Positions 1 through 6,646 of a DNA stretch of 9,225 nt are shown one piece after another. The notes beneath the pieces were generated by a model. The model was not told the DNA's origin. It searched no databases and saw only the letters and a list, made by a program, of their open reading frames with translations. The stretch comes from Actinomycetota bacterium (lineage in GTDB: Bacteria; Actinomycetota; Geothermincolia; Fen-727; Anoxymicrobiaceae): positions 1 to 9,225 of the forward strand of contig JAHIPE010000061.1 in the NCBI GenBank assembly GCA_018894655.1. Direction: 5' to 3'. Position numbers and translations under genes: made by a program. Numbering within the stretch: position 1 is the first letter of the stretch; the number at the start of each line of letters is the position of its first letter.

Positions 1-2123
1 ATGCACATCGCGGTGCCGGTAGACTCGAAGATGGTCCTGTACTGCTCCTCGGATTCCTTCAGCGCCTCCTCCGCCTTCCTGCGCTCGGTAAAGTCGATCC
101 CGGTGCCTATAACGAACCCAATCGAACCGTCCTTCTCGTAGAGAACAGTGTTGGACCAGGAGATCAGCCGCCTGGCGCCGTGCTTGGTCAGCCAGTGGCA
201 CTCGTAGCTGCCGGGGTAGTCGCCCGTCGCTAACCCGGCGAACATCCCCTTGACCATCTCGACCTCCTCGGGTACGAGCAACACCTCCCATAGGTGCCTG
301 CCCCCCACCTCGTTGGACGTGCACCCGGTGGTCTGCTCGCAGGTGCTGTTGAAGAGGATGACGTGCCCCTCGCTGTCGGTGACCACTACCAGGGCGCCGG
401 TGGTGTCAATAACCGCGGACACGAAATCGCGGTCCTTCCTCTGCGCCTCCTCGGCTTTCTTGCGCTCTGTGATGTCGCGGGAGAGGATGGCGAGCCGAGA
501 TACCTGCCCCAACTTGTCCATGATGGGGTAGATGCTGATGTCCGCGAACACTCCCTCCATCTCGCTCTCGAAACGTGTCGGTTGTGCGGTCGATATGACC
601 TCCTCAACCTCCGACCTCCGCTCCTCCACCGCCTGGCGCGGGGTCATCTCGAAGAAGTTCCGGCCTACCGCGTCATCGACCTTGGCACCTATTTCCATGG
701 CGCCCATTTCGTTTGCCGCCAGGATCTCCCCCTCCGCGTCGATGAGGTAGGCGGAATCGGAGAGCGCGTTCAGCAGCGCCCGCTGCGTCTCCTCGCTCCT
801 CCGTAACTCCTCCTCGATGAGCTTACGGCCGGTGGCGTCCCTCGCGTTTATGACCACGCCCATGCTGCCTGATTCGTCCAGGTAGCTCTTTCCCACCGCC
901 TGGAGCGTGCGCCAGGAGCCGTCCTTGTGCCTGAACAGGACCTCGACCTCATCGATACTGCCCGGGTTCCCCAGTATCCGTCGGAATACGCCGGTCATCT
1001 CCGGGGCCACGTCCCTGGGGAGGAACTCGAAGATGCTCTTCTCGCGCAACTCGGAACGCTTATAGCCGAGCAGGCGCTCAACGGAAGGGCTCGTGTAACG
1101 GATGTCCCCTTTGTTGTCCAGGATGCATATGATATCCAGGGCGTTCTCGATGAGCGACCTGAAGTACTCCTCGCTGCGGCGGAGCCTCTCCTGCGCCCCC
1201 TTGCGCCGCTCCTCCCTGTCCATACCCTCGATGGCGAAGGAGATATCCTCGGCAAGTGACTCGAGCAGGTCGACCTGCTCAGAGTCGAAGAACCGGGGGC
1301 GGTCGGCGTACAGGGAAAGAGCTCCTACCGCCTGCGACCCGATTCGGAGCGGGAACGCCGCGTTGGACCGGTACCGTCGCTTCATGGCCTCGTCCCGCCA
1401 CGGCGCGAAGCGCGGATCGTTCCGGGTATCCTGGCAGATATCGTACCGGTCCTCCCGCACCGACGTACCGGTAGGACCGAGCCCATCGGGGATCTCCAGT
1501 ATTGAGCTGCGGGTCTTCTCCAGGTAACCATCCTCGCTACCCCAGTGGGCGACAGGCATGACAAGCTGGTTGGTGGGGTCGACCATGCCCACCCACGCCA
1601 TCAGGAAGCCCCCGTACTCCACCGCGATGCGGCATACCTGCTCGTACAGCTCCTCCGGTTCGTGGCAGCGCACGGTCGCCTTACTGGTCTTCCGGAACAC
1701 CGAGTAGAGCCGGTTAAGGCTGGCCAGCTTCTCCTCCGCGCGTTTCCGGCCGGTGATATCGATATCCATGCGGAAGACCTCGACCACGGACCCCTCTCGA
1801 ACCACCGGCAACAGCGTCGAGTACACCCACAGCCGTTCCCCTTTCTGGTTTGTTACGGGCCACGCCGAGGAGGGCGCCGCCTGCCCTTTTCCCCAGACCT
1901 CGCCAAGCGCGCGGTCGAACTGGGCCGAGGCGGTGCCGGACATGAGTAACTCCGAGAGGCGATGGCCCACGGCCTCGGCAGCCGGAAACCCGTAGAGCTT
2001 CTCGGACCCCGCGTTCCAGTGGAGTAAAACGCCGTTCCGGTCGAGCCCCTGTATCGCCGCAAGGGTAACGTTCTCCATGAAAGACTCGAAGTTTAACGTG
2101 TCGGATCTTCCATCATCAGGCAT
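1..2123 (-). CDS. Multi-PAS/GAF sensor protein, N-terminal part (C-terminus off the left edge)
   Basis: The frame is open for 707 codons from ATG 2123 to the window edge, so the output domain (histidine kinase, diguanylate cyclase or other) is not visible. The start is supported by AAGGAG seven bases upstream. Domains in order: PAS about 15-125, ending in the PAC-type signature DIDITGRKRAEE; GAF about 135-300 (GGFLMAWVGMVD, FPLRIGSQAVGALSLYA, FFDSEQVDLLESLAEDI); PAS about 318-436 (ENALDIICILDNKGDIRYTS); PAS about 446-556, ending SRDITERKKAEEA; PAS about 566-685, ending GIDFTERRKAEEAL; and the start of another PAS (SEEQYRTIFESTGTAMC). Charged linkers joining the sensor domains look like the usual signalling helices. 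No transmembrane segment or signal peptide is seen, so this part should be a cytoplasmic sensor of small ligands, redox state or light. The ligand cannot be told. It lies downstream of tRNA-Thr on the same strand and outside the repeat-bounded segment. Confidence 0.93.
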   Translation of the reverse strand, partial: MPDDGRSDTLNFESFMENVTLAAIQGLDRNGVLLHWNAGSEKLYGFPAAEAVGHRLSELLMSGTASAQFDRALGEVWGKGQAAPSSAWPVTNQKGERLWVYSTLLPVVREGSVVEVFRMDIDITGRKRAEEKLASLNRLYSVFRKTSKATVRCHEPEELYEQVCRIAVEYGGFLMAWVGMVDPTNQLVMPVAHWGSEDGYLEKTRSSILEIPDGLGPTGTSVREDRYDICQDTRNDPRFAPWRDEAMKRRYRSNAAFPLRIGSQAVGALSLYADRPRFFDSEQVDLLESLAEDISFAIEGMDREERRKGAQERLRRSEEYFRSLIENALDIICILDNKGDIRYTSPSVERLLGYKRSELREKSIFEFLPRDVAPEMTGVFRRILGNPGSIDEVEVLFRHKDGSWRTLQAVGKSYLDESGSMGVVINARDATGRKLIEEELRRSEETQRALLNALSDSAYLIDAEGEILAANEMGAMEIGAKVDDAVGRNFFEMTPRQAVEERRSEVEEVISTAQPTRFESEMEGVFADISIYPIMDKLGQVSRLAILSRDITERKKAEEAQRKDRDFVSAVIDTTGALVVVTDSEGHVILFNSTCEQTTGCTSNEVGGRHLWEVLLVPEEVEMVKGMFAGLATGDYPGSYECHWLTKHGARRLISWSNTVLYEKDGSIGFVIGTGIDFTERRKAEEALKESEEQYRTIFESTGTAMC

Positions 2124-2151
2124 CTGTTCTCCTTAACATCTCTTAGATTGA

Positions 2152-2180
2152 ATAATAAGGCGTTGTCCCGGCCAAAGCAA
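2152..2180 (-). promoter_or_regulatory. Candidate sigma-70 promoter of the PAS/GAF sensor gene
   Basis: On the minus strand TTGCTT (2175-2180) and TATTAT (2152-2157) are separated by 17 bases, about 28 bases upstream of the ATG at 2123. The -10 matches the consensus at 5 of 6 positions and the -35 at 3 of 6. The surrounding stretch is clearly more AT-rich than the gene. This is pattern matching only. Confidence 0.35.
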
Positions 2181-2326
2181 AAAGAACAACGATAAACAAA
2201 CTGTGGTTCTGTGGAGCAGGGGGCTACAACAATACAGCTTTCCAAGAACCCGAAGCAAACGACCGTCACGTCAATACTTGAGCTCTAAAGAAACGTCTAC
2301 GGGGGTCATTGGGGTCCCCCTATATA

Positions 2327-2369
2327 GGTCGTGGCAGACGGTTATTCCCGCTAACATCTCGCCACGACC
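2327..2369. repeat. Long imperfect hairpin just downstream of tRNA-Thr
   Basis: A 9-bp perfect inverted repeat, ggtcgtggc (2327-2335) and gccacgacc (2361-2369), continues inward past small bulges as aga/tct and gtta/taac around a loop of about 7 bases. It ends two bases from the encoded CCA of the tRNA gene on the transcribed side. No T-run follows on either strand, so it is not a canonical intrinsic terminator. It could stabilise the tRNA precursor 3' end or help stop transcription. Confidence 0.5.
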
Positions 2370-2371
2370 GT

Positions 2372-2447
2372 TGGAGCCGGCGCCCGGATTCGAACCGGGG
2401 ACCTGCTCATTACGAGTGAGCCGCTCTACCAACTGAGCTACACCGGC
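2372..2447 (-). tRNA. tRNA-Thr (anticodon CGU), CCA encoded
   Basis: Read on the minus strand, the cloverleaf is complete. The acceptor stem is GCCGGTG (2441-2447) with CGCCGGC (2376-2382), with one G-U pair. The D arm is GCTC/GAGC and the anticodon stem GCTCA/TGAGC, around loop CTCGTAA (anticodon CGU). The variable region is AGGTC, and the T arm is CCCGG-TTCGAAT-CCGGG. The discriminator is T and an encoded CCA occupies 2372-2374. This is the functional copy; its first 48 bases plus two upstream bases recur at 6599-6648. Confidence 0.97.
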
Positions 2448-2449
2448 TT
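2400..2449 (-). repeat. 50-bp direct repeat, copy 1 (inside the intact tRNA-Thr)
   Basis: This 50-base stretch is identical, base for base, to 6599-6648 and in the same orientation. It runs from two bases upstream of the tRNA 5' end to the end of the variable loop. Sequence on either side of the two copies differs at once, except for a short acceptor-stem match noted for copy 2. The pair brackets the restriction-modification and SIR2/DUF4143 region like att sites or a duplicated tRNA. Confidence 0.95.
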
Positions 2450-2489
2450 GGCCACACCGTCTGAGCACTCGGCGCAAACGGCTTCCATC

Positions 2490-2519
2490 AGTCTAACATC
2501 GAGACGGGTCGCTTGCGAA
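2490..2519 (-). promoter_or_regulatory. Weak candidate promoter for tRNA-Thr
   Basis: On the minus strand TTCGCA (2514-2519) and TAGACT (2490-2495) are 18 bases apart, about 42 bases upstream of the tRNA 5' end. Each matches the consensus at 4 of 6 positions. If the left repeat is an integration junction, this promoter would belong to the incoming segment rather than to the original chromosomal locus. Confidence 0.25.
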
Positions 2520-2538
2520 TCACCACCCACCCACGCAT

Positions 2539-3249
2539 CTATACACCCGCGAGCAGCGTCCACGGTAACGCTACGATTCCCTCGTCCAGCAACCGGATTT
2601 CGGTACCGGCATGTTTAAGTACACCGGAACGCGCCTCGGGGTACTCCCCCATGAAAAGGTGGAGAACCTCGGCGTCCTTGTATTTCGGGTTCGAAGTCAA
2701 CTTCACCTCGACCGGGAGCAACCTCCTTCCGTGCTCCAAAACTAAATCAATCTCTTTCTCGGTCGTTGTGCGCCAGTAGTAAATCCGTGCGGGCGGGACC
2801 AGCAGTTGCGCGAGCGACCGCAGGTGCAAAAATACCATGCACTCGAACAACCCCCCCCGCCTCCCGGGAAGAACGCAGGTCGACGGAGCTGTAGAACCCA
2901 GACAGGTACGCCGGGAGGCCCGGGTCGAACCAGAAGACCTTTGGTGACTTGACAAGCCTCTTTGTCCTGCTGAGGGCGAACGCCTGCACTCTCACCAGGA
3001 GGCATCCCGTCTCCAGCAGGTTCAAGTAGCAATGCACGGTGGGCTGACTGACCTGAGTATCTCTCGCCAGTTCGGTCTGGTTCAACACCTGCCCGGTCCT
3101 CAGCGCCAAGGCCTCCACGACCCTTCGGAAATCGGGCAGCGATTCAACTTGCGAAAGCTGGCGGAGGTCCCTCTCGAGGTAGGTGGTCATGTATCCGTCC
3201 CACCACCTGGCAAACGCCACCTCGCCGGAAAGGTCCATGAGTGTAGGGA
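2539..3249 (-). pseudogene. DUF4143 protein remnant (C-terminal part of an AAA-ATPase/DUF4143 gene), frameshifted
   Basis: The translated remnant carries typical DUF4143 features in order: WWDGYMTTYLERDLRQL, a winged-helix-like stretch (LNQTELARDTQVSQPTVHCY) followed by LNLLETGCLL, the KSPKVFWFDPGL block, and a C-terminal nuclease-fold-like block (YYWRTTTEKEIDLVLEHG, then LPVEVKLT). The N-terminal AAA (Walker A/B) ATPase domain of full-length members is absent; SIR2-like sequence sits in its place. A run of eight G on the coding strand (2851-2858) breaks the frame: removing one G joins SSREAGG to LFECMVFLHL and gives an open frame to TAG at 2539-2541. Full-length proteins of this kind are common accessory ATPases of unclear role. 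This copy lacks its motor and is very unlikely to work. Family assignment is firm; the junction at about 3250 is approximate. Confidence 0.82.
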
Positions 3250-3683
3250 CGTGACGAATTGGAATCGCGCCACAATACTCTCCAAAGAAACCGTCCCAGG
3301 TAGTCGTGATGATATCCGTTACAAAGTAAAGCGGTGCTAATTCTTTGTGGAACCGGATCGCAAGTCCCAATATCTGCGGAAGGATTCAATATAAGAAAAC
3401 CTGTTCCTAATCTTGTGGATGAGTTCGATTCTGCTCCTCTTTTCGCAGAATCGAACTCATCAGTTCGGGAAAACTTGGACGGGGTTCCGGGTTCGTCGTT
3501 GTCTTCCAGTTCTAGGCGGATATCTTCATAAAGTGTTTGGGGTAGTACATGTTTGCTCTCAGTGCTCACGCCTGCGCCAGCAAAGAGGACGATATCCCTG
3601 CGTGAGATTGCTTCAATTATTTCCTGCGGCATTTCGAAAGGTTTCTCATCCCTACAAAGGGCGCACTCACGGTTGTTGCCCAT
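3250..3683 (-). pseudogene. SIR2-like (NAD-binding) protein, decayed N-terminal fragment
   Basis: ATG 3683 has a GGGGGG Shine-Dalgarno-like run just upstream and opens MGNNRECALCRDEKPFEMPQ, followed by the NAD-binding glycine motif IVLFAGAGVSTES. Moving between the three minus-strand frames recovers more of the family: FPELMSS, then FCEKRSRIELIHKIRNRF and SYIESFRRYWD, then RFHKELAPLYF and VTDIITTTWDGFFGEYCGAIP, then FVT. That needs frameshifts near 3475, 3450, 3378 and 3258. SIR2 proteins normally have Asn in TTNWD; here it reads TTTWD, so the catalytic Asn also appears lost. Sequence then switches to DUF4143. SIR2 domains of this type often act as NAD-depleting effectors or NTPase-linked sensors in antiphage defence, which suits the neighbouring methyltransferase operon. 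A dead gene. Confidence 0.75.
3418..3461. repeat. Perfect 17-bp inverted repeat inside the SIR2 pseudogene
   Basis: gatgagttcgattctgc (3418-3434) and gcagaatcgaactcatc (3445-3461) are exact reverse complements around a 10-base loop, tcctcttttc. No T-run follows on either strand and there are no integron attC core boxes. The palindrome lies within what was SIR2 coding sequence and coincides with one of its frameshifts. Confidence 0.92.
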
Positions 3684-3861
3684 TCGCCCCCCGGAACTCT
3701 CTGTGTATGACTTCTTCTTCAGGGCCTGAATTCAGTCTGTCGGTTAACTACTACAGAGTACTCGGACAACACACATTATAGCCCGATTGAACCATACCAT
3801 TTCACCTGAACGAGGTTTCCTCAGCATTCCAAGCATGGGGAATCACTTCGTCGCTCGTTAC

Positions 3862-3899
3862 TGGTACAATACTGGCAGCAGATAAACTTGGCCAAGGAG
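3862..3899 (+). promoter_or_regulatory. Extended -10 promoter and Shine-Dalgarno of the HEAT/methyltransferase operon
   Basis: TGG directly followed by TACAAT (3862-3870) forms an extended -10 element with 5 of 6 consensus bases. No good -35 is seen at 16-18 bases upstream, as is usual for extended -10 promoters. AAGGAG at 3894-3899 lies ten bases before ATG 3910. The SIR2 remnant starts divergently at 3683, so the 226-base interval would once have held two promoters. No controller-protein (C-box) operator pattern is recognised. Confidence 0.4.
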
Positions 3900-3909
3900 A
3901 ATTGCTTTC

Positions 3910-5379
3910 ATGGCAGCCCGACGCTCGTTCAAATCAGATGAGAGCTTCCTGACCAAAATCGCTATTGGCGCCACCGGCACCAGGAAGGTGTTCGAGGACC
4001 TCCAAAATCAAGGGCACAATCCGATTGAGCTGGAACGCGGCTCGATGACGTTCAAAATCTGGAAGACAATCAAGATTAAACGGATACGCGTGCCGGATAT
4101 CCTGTGTGTGAAATGCGGCAGTCAGGTTGAGTCCCGAGCCAAGACCAATCTTGAGATTTCGATGTCGCATTCAATTTCCGACCCTGAGCGCGGATGGGAC
4201 TTCGGGCTCTGTGACAAAGACTTCGTTGCCTATGTCGTTTGTAGTAAAACGGGCGATGCGCCGGTTGATTGGCAGGCGCAAGACTTGATTCAGTACGTGG
4301 CCATCTGCGACATGCGGGAAGCACGGGTGAACAGTCGCGCTGTTCTCTTGAGTCCAAAAGGTGCGGAGGAGGGCTTTGAAGCCCGTTACCTCTGGCCTGC
4401 CACTATTGCGAACTATGACGGCGTTGTCGATTCCATTTCGGCGGATTGCCTGAAGTACCGCAGGTCAATTGACAACAGGAGTATCAGGCTCAGTCTGGCC
4501 AAAAAGGGGCTTCAGTTAAACCCGATAGCTGACATAGGCGACGAAGTTGTGTCGAACCAAGTGCTTGCCGCAACGGTCCCGGTGAAACAAAGATTCAACT
4601 GCGACGCAACAATGACGGAGGAAAACTACATCGACATGCTTGGAAGTCCGTCGTTAAGCGAAAGATACGCGGCCGCCAAAGCTCTGTCCTCTTTTCCCGC
4701 CGACGGCGTTTCAAGGGCATTAATTGCCAAAGTTGACGACGAGCAAGAACATCTTTACGTGAGACTCGAAGCCGCTGCGAGTCTCGCCAGGCTGGGGATT
4801 CCCGAGGGCTGGCACTTCATCGAAGATTGTCTTTCAAATGAATACCTCCAGAACAAATTGGAAGCGGTAATTATTCTTGCCGAAATCTCTGAAGATGAAT
4901 CTGTACGTCTGCTGCTGGACGTCTTGAGTGACGGAGAAGAGCGTCCTGAAATCCGGGCGGGAGCGGCCTGGGCACTTGGCGAACTTGCACCCGAATCTTC
5001 GCTTGCAGCATTGGTGGACAGTTTCTCGGAAGTTGATGAGGAAATCAGGATTGAGGCAGCAAGAGCGCTCGCAAAGCTGACAAGTCGATACGCACCTGAC
5101 GTATTCGGTCTGTTTACTTCGACAAACCCGGAGAAGCGTCCCGGCGTAGCCTGGGCAATAAGCAATTCGGGCGAAGTTGATGTTGAAGAACTCTTGCATT
5201 CAATCGGGGATGAAGATACGAGGCAGTGGGCGGCTTACATTATCGGGAACCAGGACCAGGGCAAGTTCATCGCGGAAATTGAAAGTCTGAAAACGCTGGA
5301 CCCCGAACTCTATTTCGCTGTCACTGTGCTGTGGAAAATAATGGCCAGCTGGGTTTTCGGTTTGGAGGAATACGGTTGA
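3910..5379 (+). CDS. HEAT-repeat protein with N-terminal nuclease-like domain; candidate restriction endonuclease
   Basis: This is a protein of 489 residues starting at an ATG ten bases after AAGGAG. I do not recognise a characterised family for the N-terminal part. Residues about 20-115 contain RVPDILCVKCG (60-70) with PD at 62-63, a CxxC knuckle (66/69), then VESRAK (73-78) and LEISMSHS (81-88). PD followed by E74 and K78 recalls a PD-(D/E)xK nuclease core, but the E-x-x-x-K spacing is not canonical. Residues about 203-228 (ADIGDEVVSNQVLA) resemble a barrel-sandwich turn. Residues about 236-450 are HEAT/PBS-lyase-like helical pairs (YAAAKALSSFP, VRLEAAASLARLG, IRAGAAWALGELAP, IRIEAARALAKL), a scaffold for binding protein or DNA. 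The stop overlaps the start of the methyltransferase (TGATG), so the two are coupled. By guilt by association it is probably the restriction partner; alternatively it is a specificity or regulatory subunit. Confidence 0.9.
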   Translation: MAARRSFKSDESFLTKIAIGATGTRKVFEDLQNQGHNPIELERGSMTFKIWKTIKIKRIRVPDILCVKCGSQVESRAKTNLEISMSHSISDPERGWDFGLCDKDFVAYVVCSKTGDAPVDWQAQDLIQYVAICDMREARVNSRAVLLSPKGAEEGFEARYLWPATIANYDGVVDSISADCLKYRRSIDNRSIRLSLAKKGLQLNPIADIGDEVVSNQVLAATVPVKQRFNCDATMTEENYIDMLGSPSLSERYAAAKALSSFPADGVSRALIAKVDDEQEHLYVRLEAAASLARLGIPEGWHFIEDCLSNEYLQNKLEAVIILAEISEDESVRLLLDVLSDGEERPEIRAGAAWALGELAPESSLAALVDSFSEVDEEIRIEAARALAKLTSRYAPDVFGLFTSTNPEKRPGVAWAISNSGEVDVEELLHSIGDEDTRQWAAYIIGNQDQGKFIAEIESLKTLDPELYFAVTVLWKIMASWVFGLEEYG

Positions 5380-6380
5380 TGCAGTTGCCTGTCCCGCTTT
5401 ACAAGACGAACAACGGTAACGCTTATCTCGGGGATGCCCATGTGCTGATGGAAGCAATGCCGAGCGAATCAGTTGACCTCGTGGTAACTTCTCCGCCTTT
5501 CGCGCTTCAGAGACAGAAGGAATACGGGAATGAGCCCCAGGAACGATATGTAGATTGGCTTCTGTCTTTCACGGATGAAATCAAGCGGGTGTTAAAGGAC
5601 GGCGGCAGCTTCGTAATCGACCTAGGTGGTGCATACTGCAAAGGGAGGCCGGTCCGGTCACTTTACAACTACAGATTCCTTATAAGGATGTGTGACGAAA
5701 ATGGCTGGAACCTTGCCGAAGAATTCTTCTGGTTCAACCCGTCAAAGTTGCCGTCTCCCATTGAGTGGGTGAACAAAAGGAAAATCCGGGCGAAGGATGC
5801 CGTAAACACGGTTTGGTGGCTTTCGAAAACAGATTTTCCCAAGGCCAATGTCTCGAAGGTGTTGGTTCCCTATTCCGAACGCATGAAGCTTCTTCTTAAA
5901 AACGGGGACAAGTACTATTCGCCGAAGAAAAGACCTTCGGGCCACGACATAAGCGCCCGTTTCAGAGAAGACAAAGGGGGCGCAATTCCGCCCAACCTCA
6001 TACAGACGCCGAACAGCGAGAGCAACTCCCAGTACTTGCGGTTTTGTAAGATAGTCGGCGTCCAGGCTCACCCTGCGAGGTTCCCGGCGAGGTTACCCGA
6101 GTTTTTCATTGAGTTTTTAACCGAACCCCGAGACGTGGTCCTGGATATTTTTGCCGGGTCAAACACAACTGGCGCCGTTGCAGAGGAACTGGGGCGAAAG
6201 TGGCTGGCTTTCGAACTCGAGAGGAAGTATCTCGCCGCCTCGGCTCTCCGGTTTCTTGGAGAGAAAGCAGACGAAAACGAAGTCACTTCCCTGTTTAAAA
6301 ATTTGGTCACCGGTAACATCATCGGTGTTGAAGTACCCCAGCCACCTGCCCAAGATTTCTTGTTTGAAGAGACGTTGTGA
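5379..6380 (+). CDS. DNA (cytosine-N4-)methyltransferase, M.PvuII-like, beta class
   Basis: This protein of 333 residues transfers methyl groups from S-adenosylmethionine to the exocyclic N4 of cytosine in duplex DNA. Beta-class order is visible: motif IV TSPPF (37-41) comes first, and the SAM-binding motif I DIFAGSNTTG (256-265) is near the C-terminus. Between them the target-recognition portion carries FNPSKLPSPIEWVNKRKIR (119-137) and DAVNTVWW. SGHDI, IPPNL and HPARFPARLPEFF (231-243) follow. From memory these blocks are close to M.PvuII (336 residues, CAGCTG), so the same or a related target is likely but unproven. ATG 5379 is chosen because it overlaps the HEAT stop (TGATG), follows GGAGG (5364-5368), and gives the family length; the frame is open upstream to 5331. 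No PvuII-like endonuclease or C protein is nearby. Spot GC (about 45% near 5881) is lower than in the flanking chromosomal genes. Confidence 0.95.
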   Translation: MQLPVPLYKTNNGNAYLGDAHVLMEAMPSESVDLVVTSPPFALQRQKEYGNEPQERYVDWLLSFTDEIKRVLKDGGSFVIDLGGAYCKGRPVRSLYNYRFLIRMCDENGWNLAEEFFWFNPSKLPSPIEWVNKRKIRAKDAVNTVWWLSKTDFPKANVSKVLVPYSERMKLLLKNGDKYYSPKKRPSGHDISARFREDKGGAIPPNLIQTPNSESNSQYLRFCKIVGVQAHPARFPARLPEFFIEFLTEPRDVVLDIFAGSNTTGAVAEELGRKWLAFELERKYLAASALRFLGEKADENEVTSLFKNLVTGNIIGVEVPQPPAQDFLFEETL

Positions 6381-6573
6381 ACACCTGAAAAGATTGGTCC
6401 TTCTCGTTTTCCACAGCCTCTTATCTACCCTCTTCGAGTGCTCACTGGCTTGTGTAATTCGGCCTGGATACAATCAAGCTGGCTGGTGTCATTACCGAAA
6501 GGGGGTGTATCAGAGGGAGTGAGATGCTCTTCGGACTGAATCGGTTTACTCGGATTGCCGGGAAATCGCTTCA

Positions 6574-6646
6574 TACCGGCGTACGAGCGGGCACCCCAGA
6601 CCTGCTCATTACGAGTGAGCCGCTCTACCAACTGAGCTACACCGGC
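6574..6646 (-). pseudogene. tRNA-Thr(CGU) pseudogene with destroyed T arm and no CCA
   Basis: On the minus strand, the acceptor 5' strand, D arm, anticodon arm and variable loop are identical to the intact tRNA-Thr. The next 17 bases, where the T arm should be, match it at only 6 positions and cannot form the T stem or TTC loop. Immediately after these 17 bases comes CGCCGGT, matching the acceptor 3' strand CGCCGGC at 6 of 7 positions and in exact register. The discriminator would be A, followed by TGA instead of CCA. A TAGAAT -10-like box lies at 6700-6705 upstream. It looks like a once full-length tRNA whose T arm has been replaced or eroded, or a junction left by integration. Confidence 0.75.

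Noticed and set aside
294..1259. Plus-strand open frames of 170 and 110 codons (294-806, 927-1259)
   Set aside because: They are antisense to the clear multi-PAS/GAF protein, have no family features, and reflect the GC-rich codon pattern of the minus strand.
3418..3461. Intrinsic terminator or integron attC site at the 17-bp palindrome
   Set aside because: There is no T-run on either strand and no GTTRRRY/RYYYAAC core pair; the sequence aligns with SIR2 coding frames.
5331..5378. Earlier methyltransferase start at ATG 5331
   Set aside because: It lies deep inside the HEAT gene. ATG 5379 has GGAGG upstream, forms a TGATG stop-start overlap and gives the family length.
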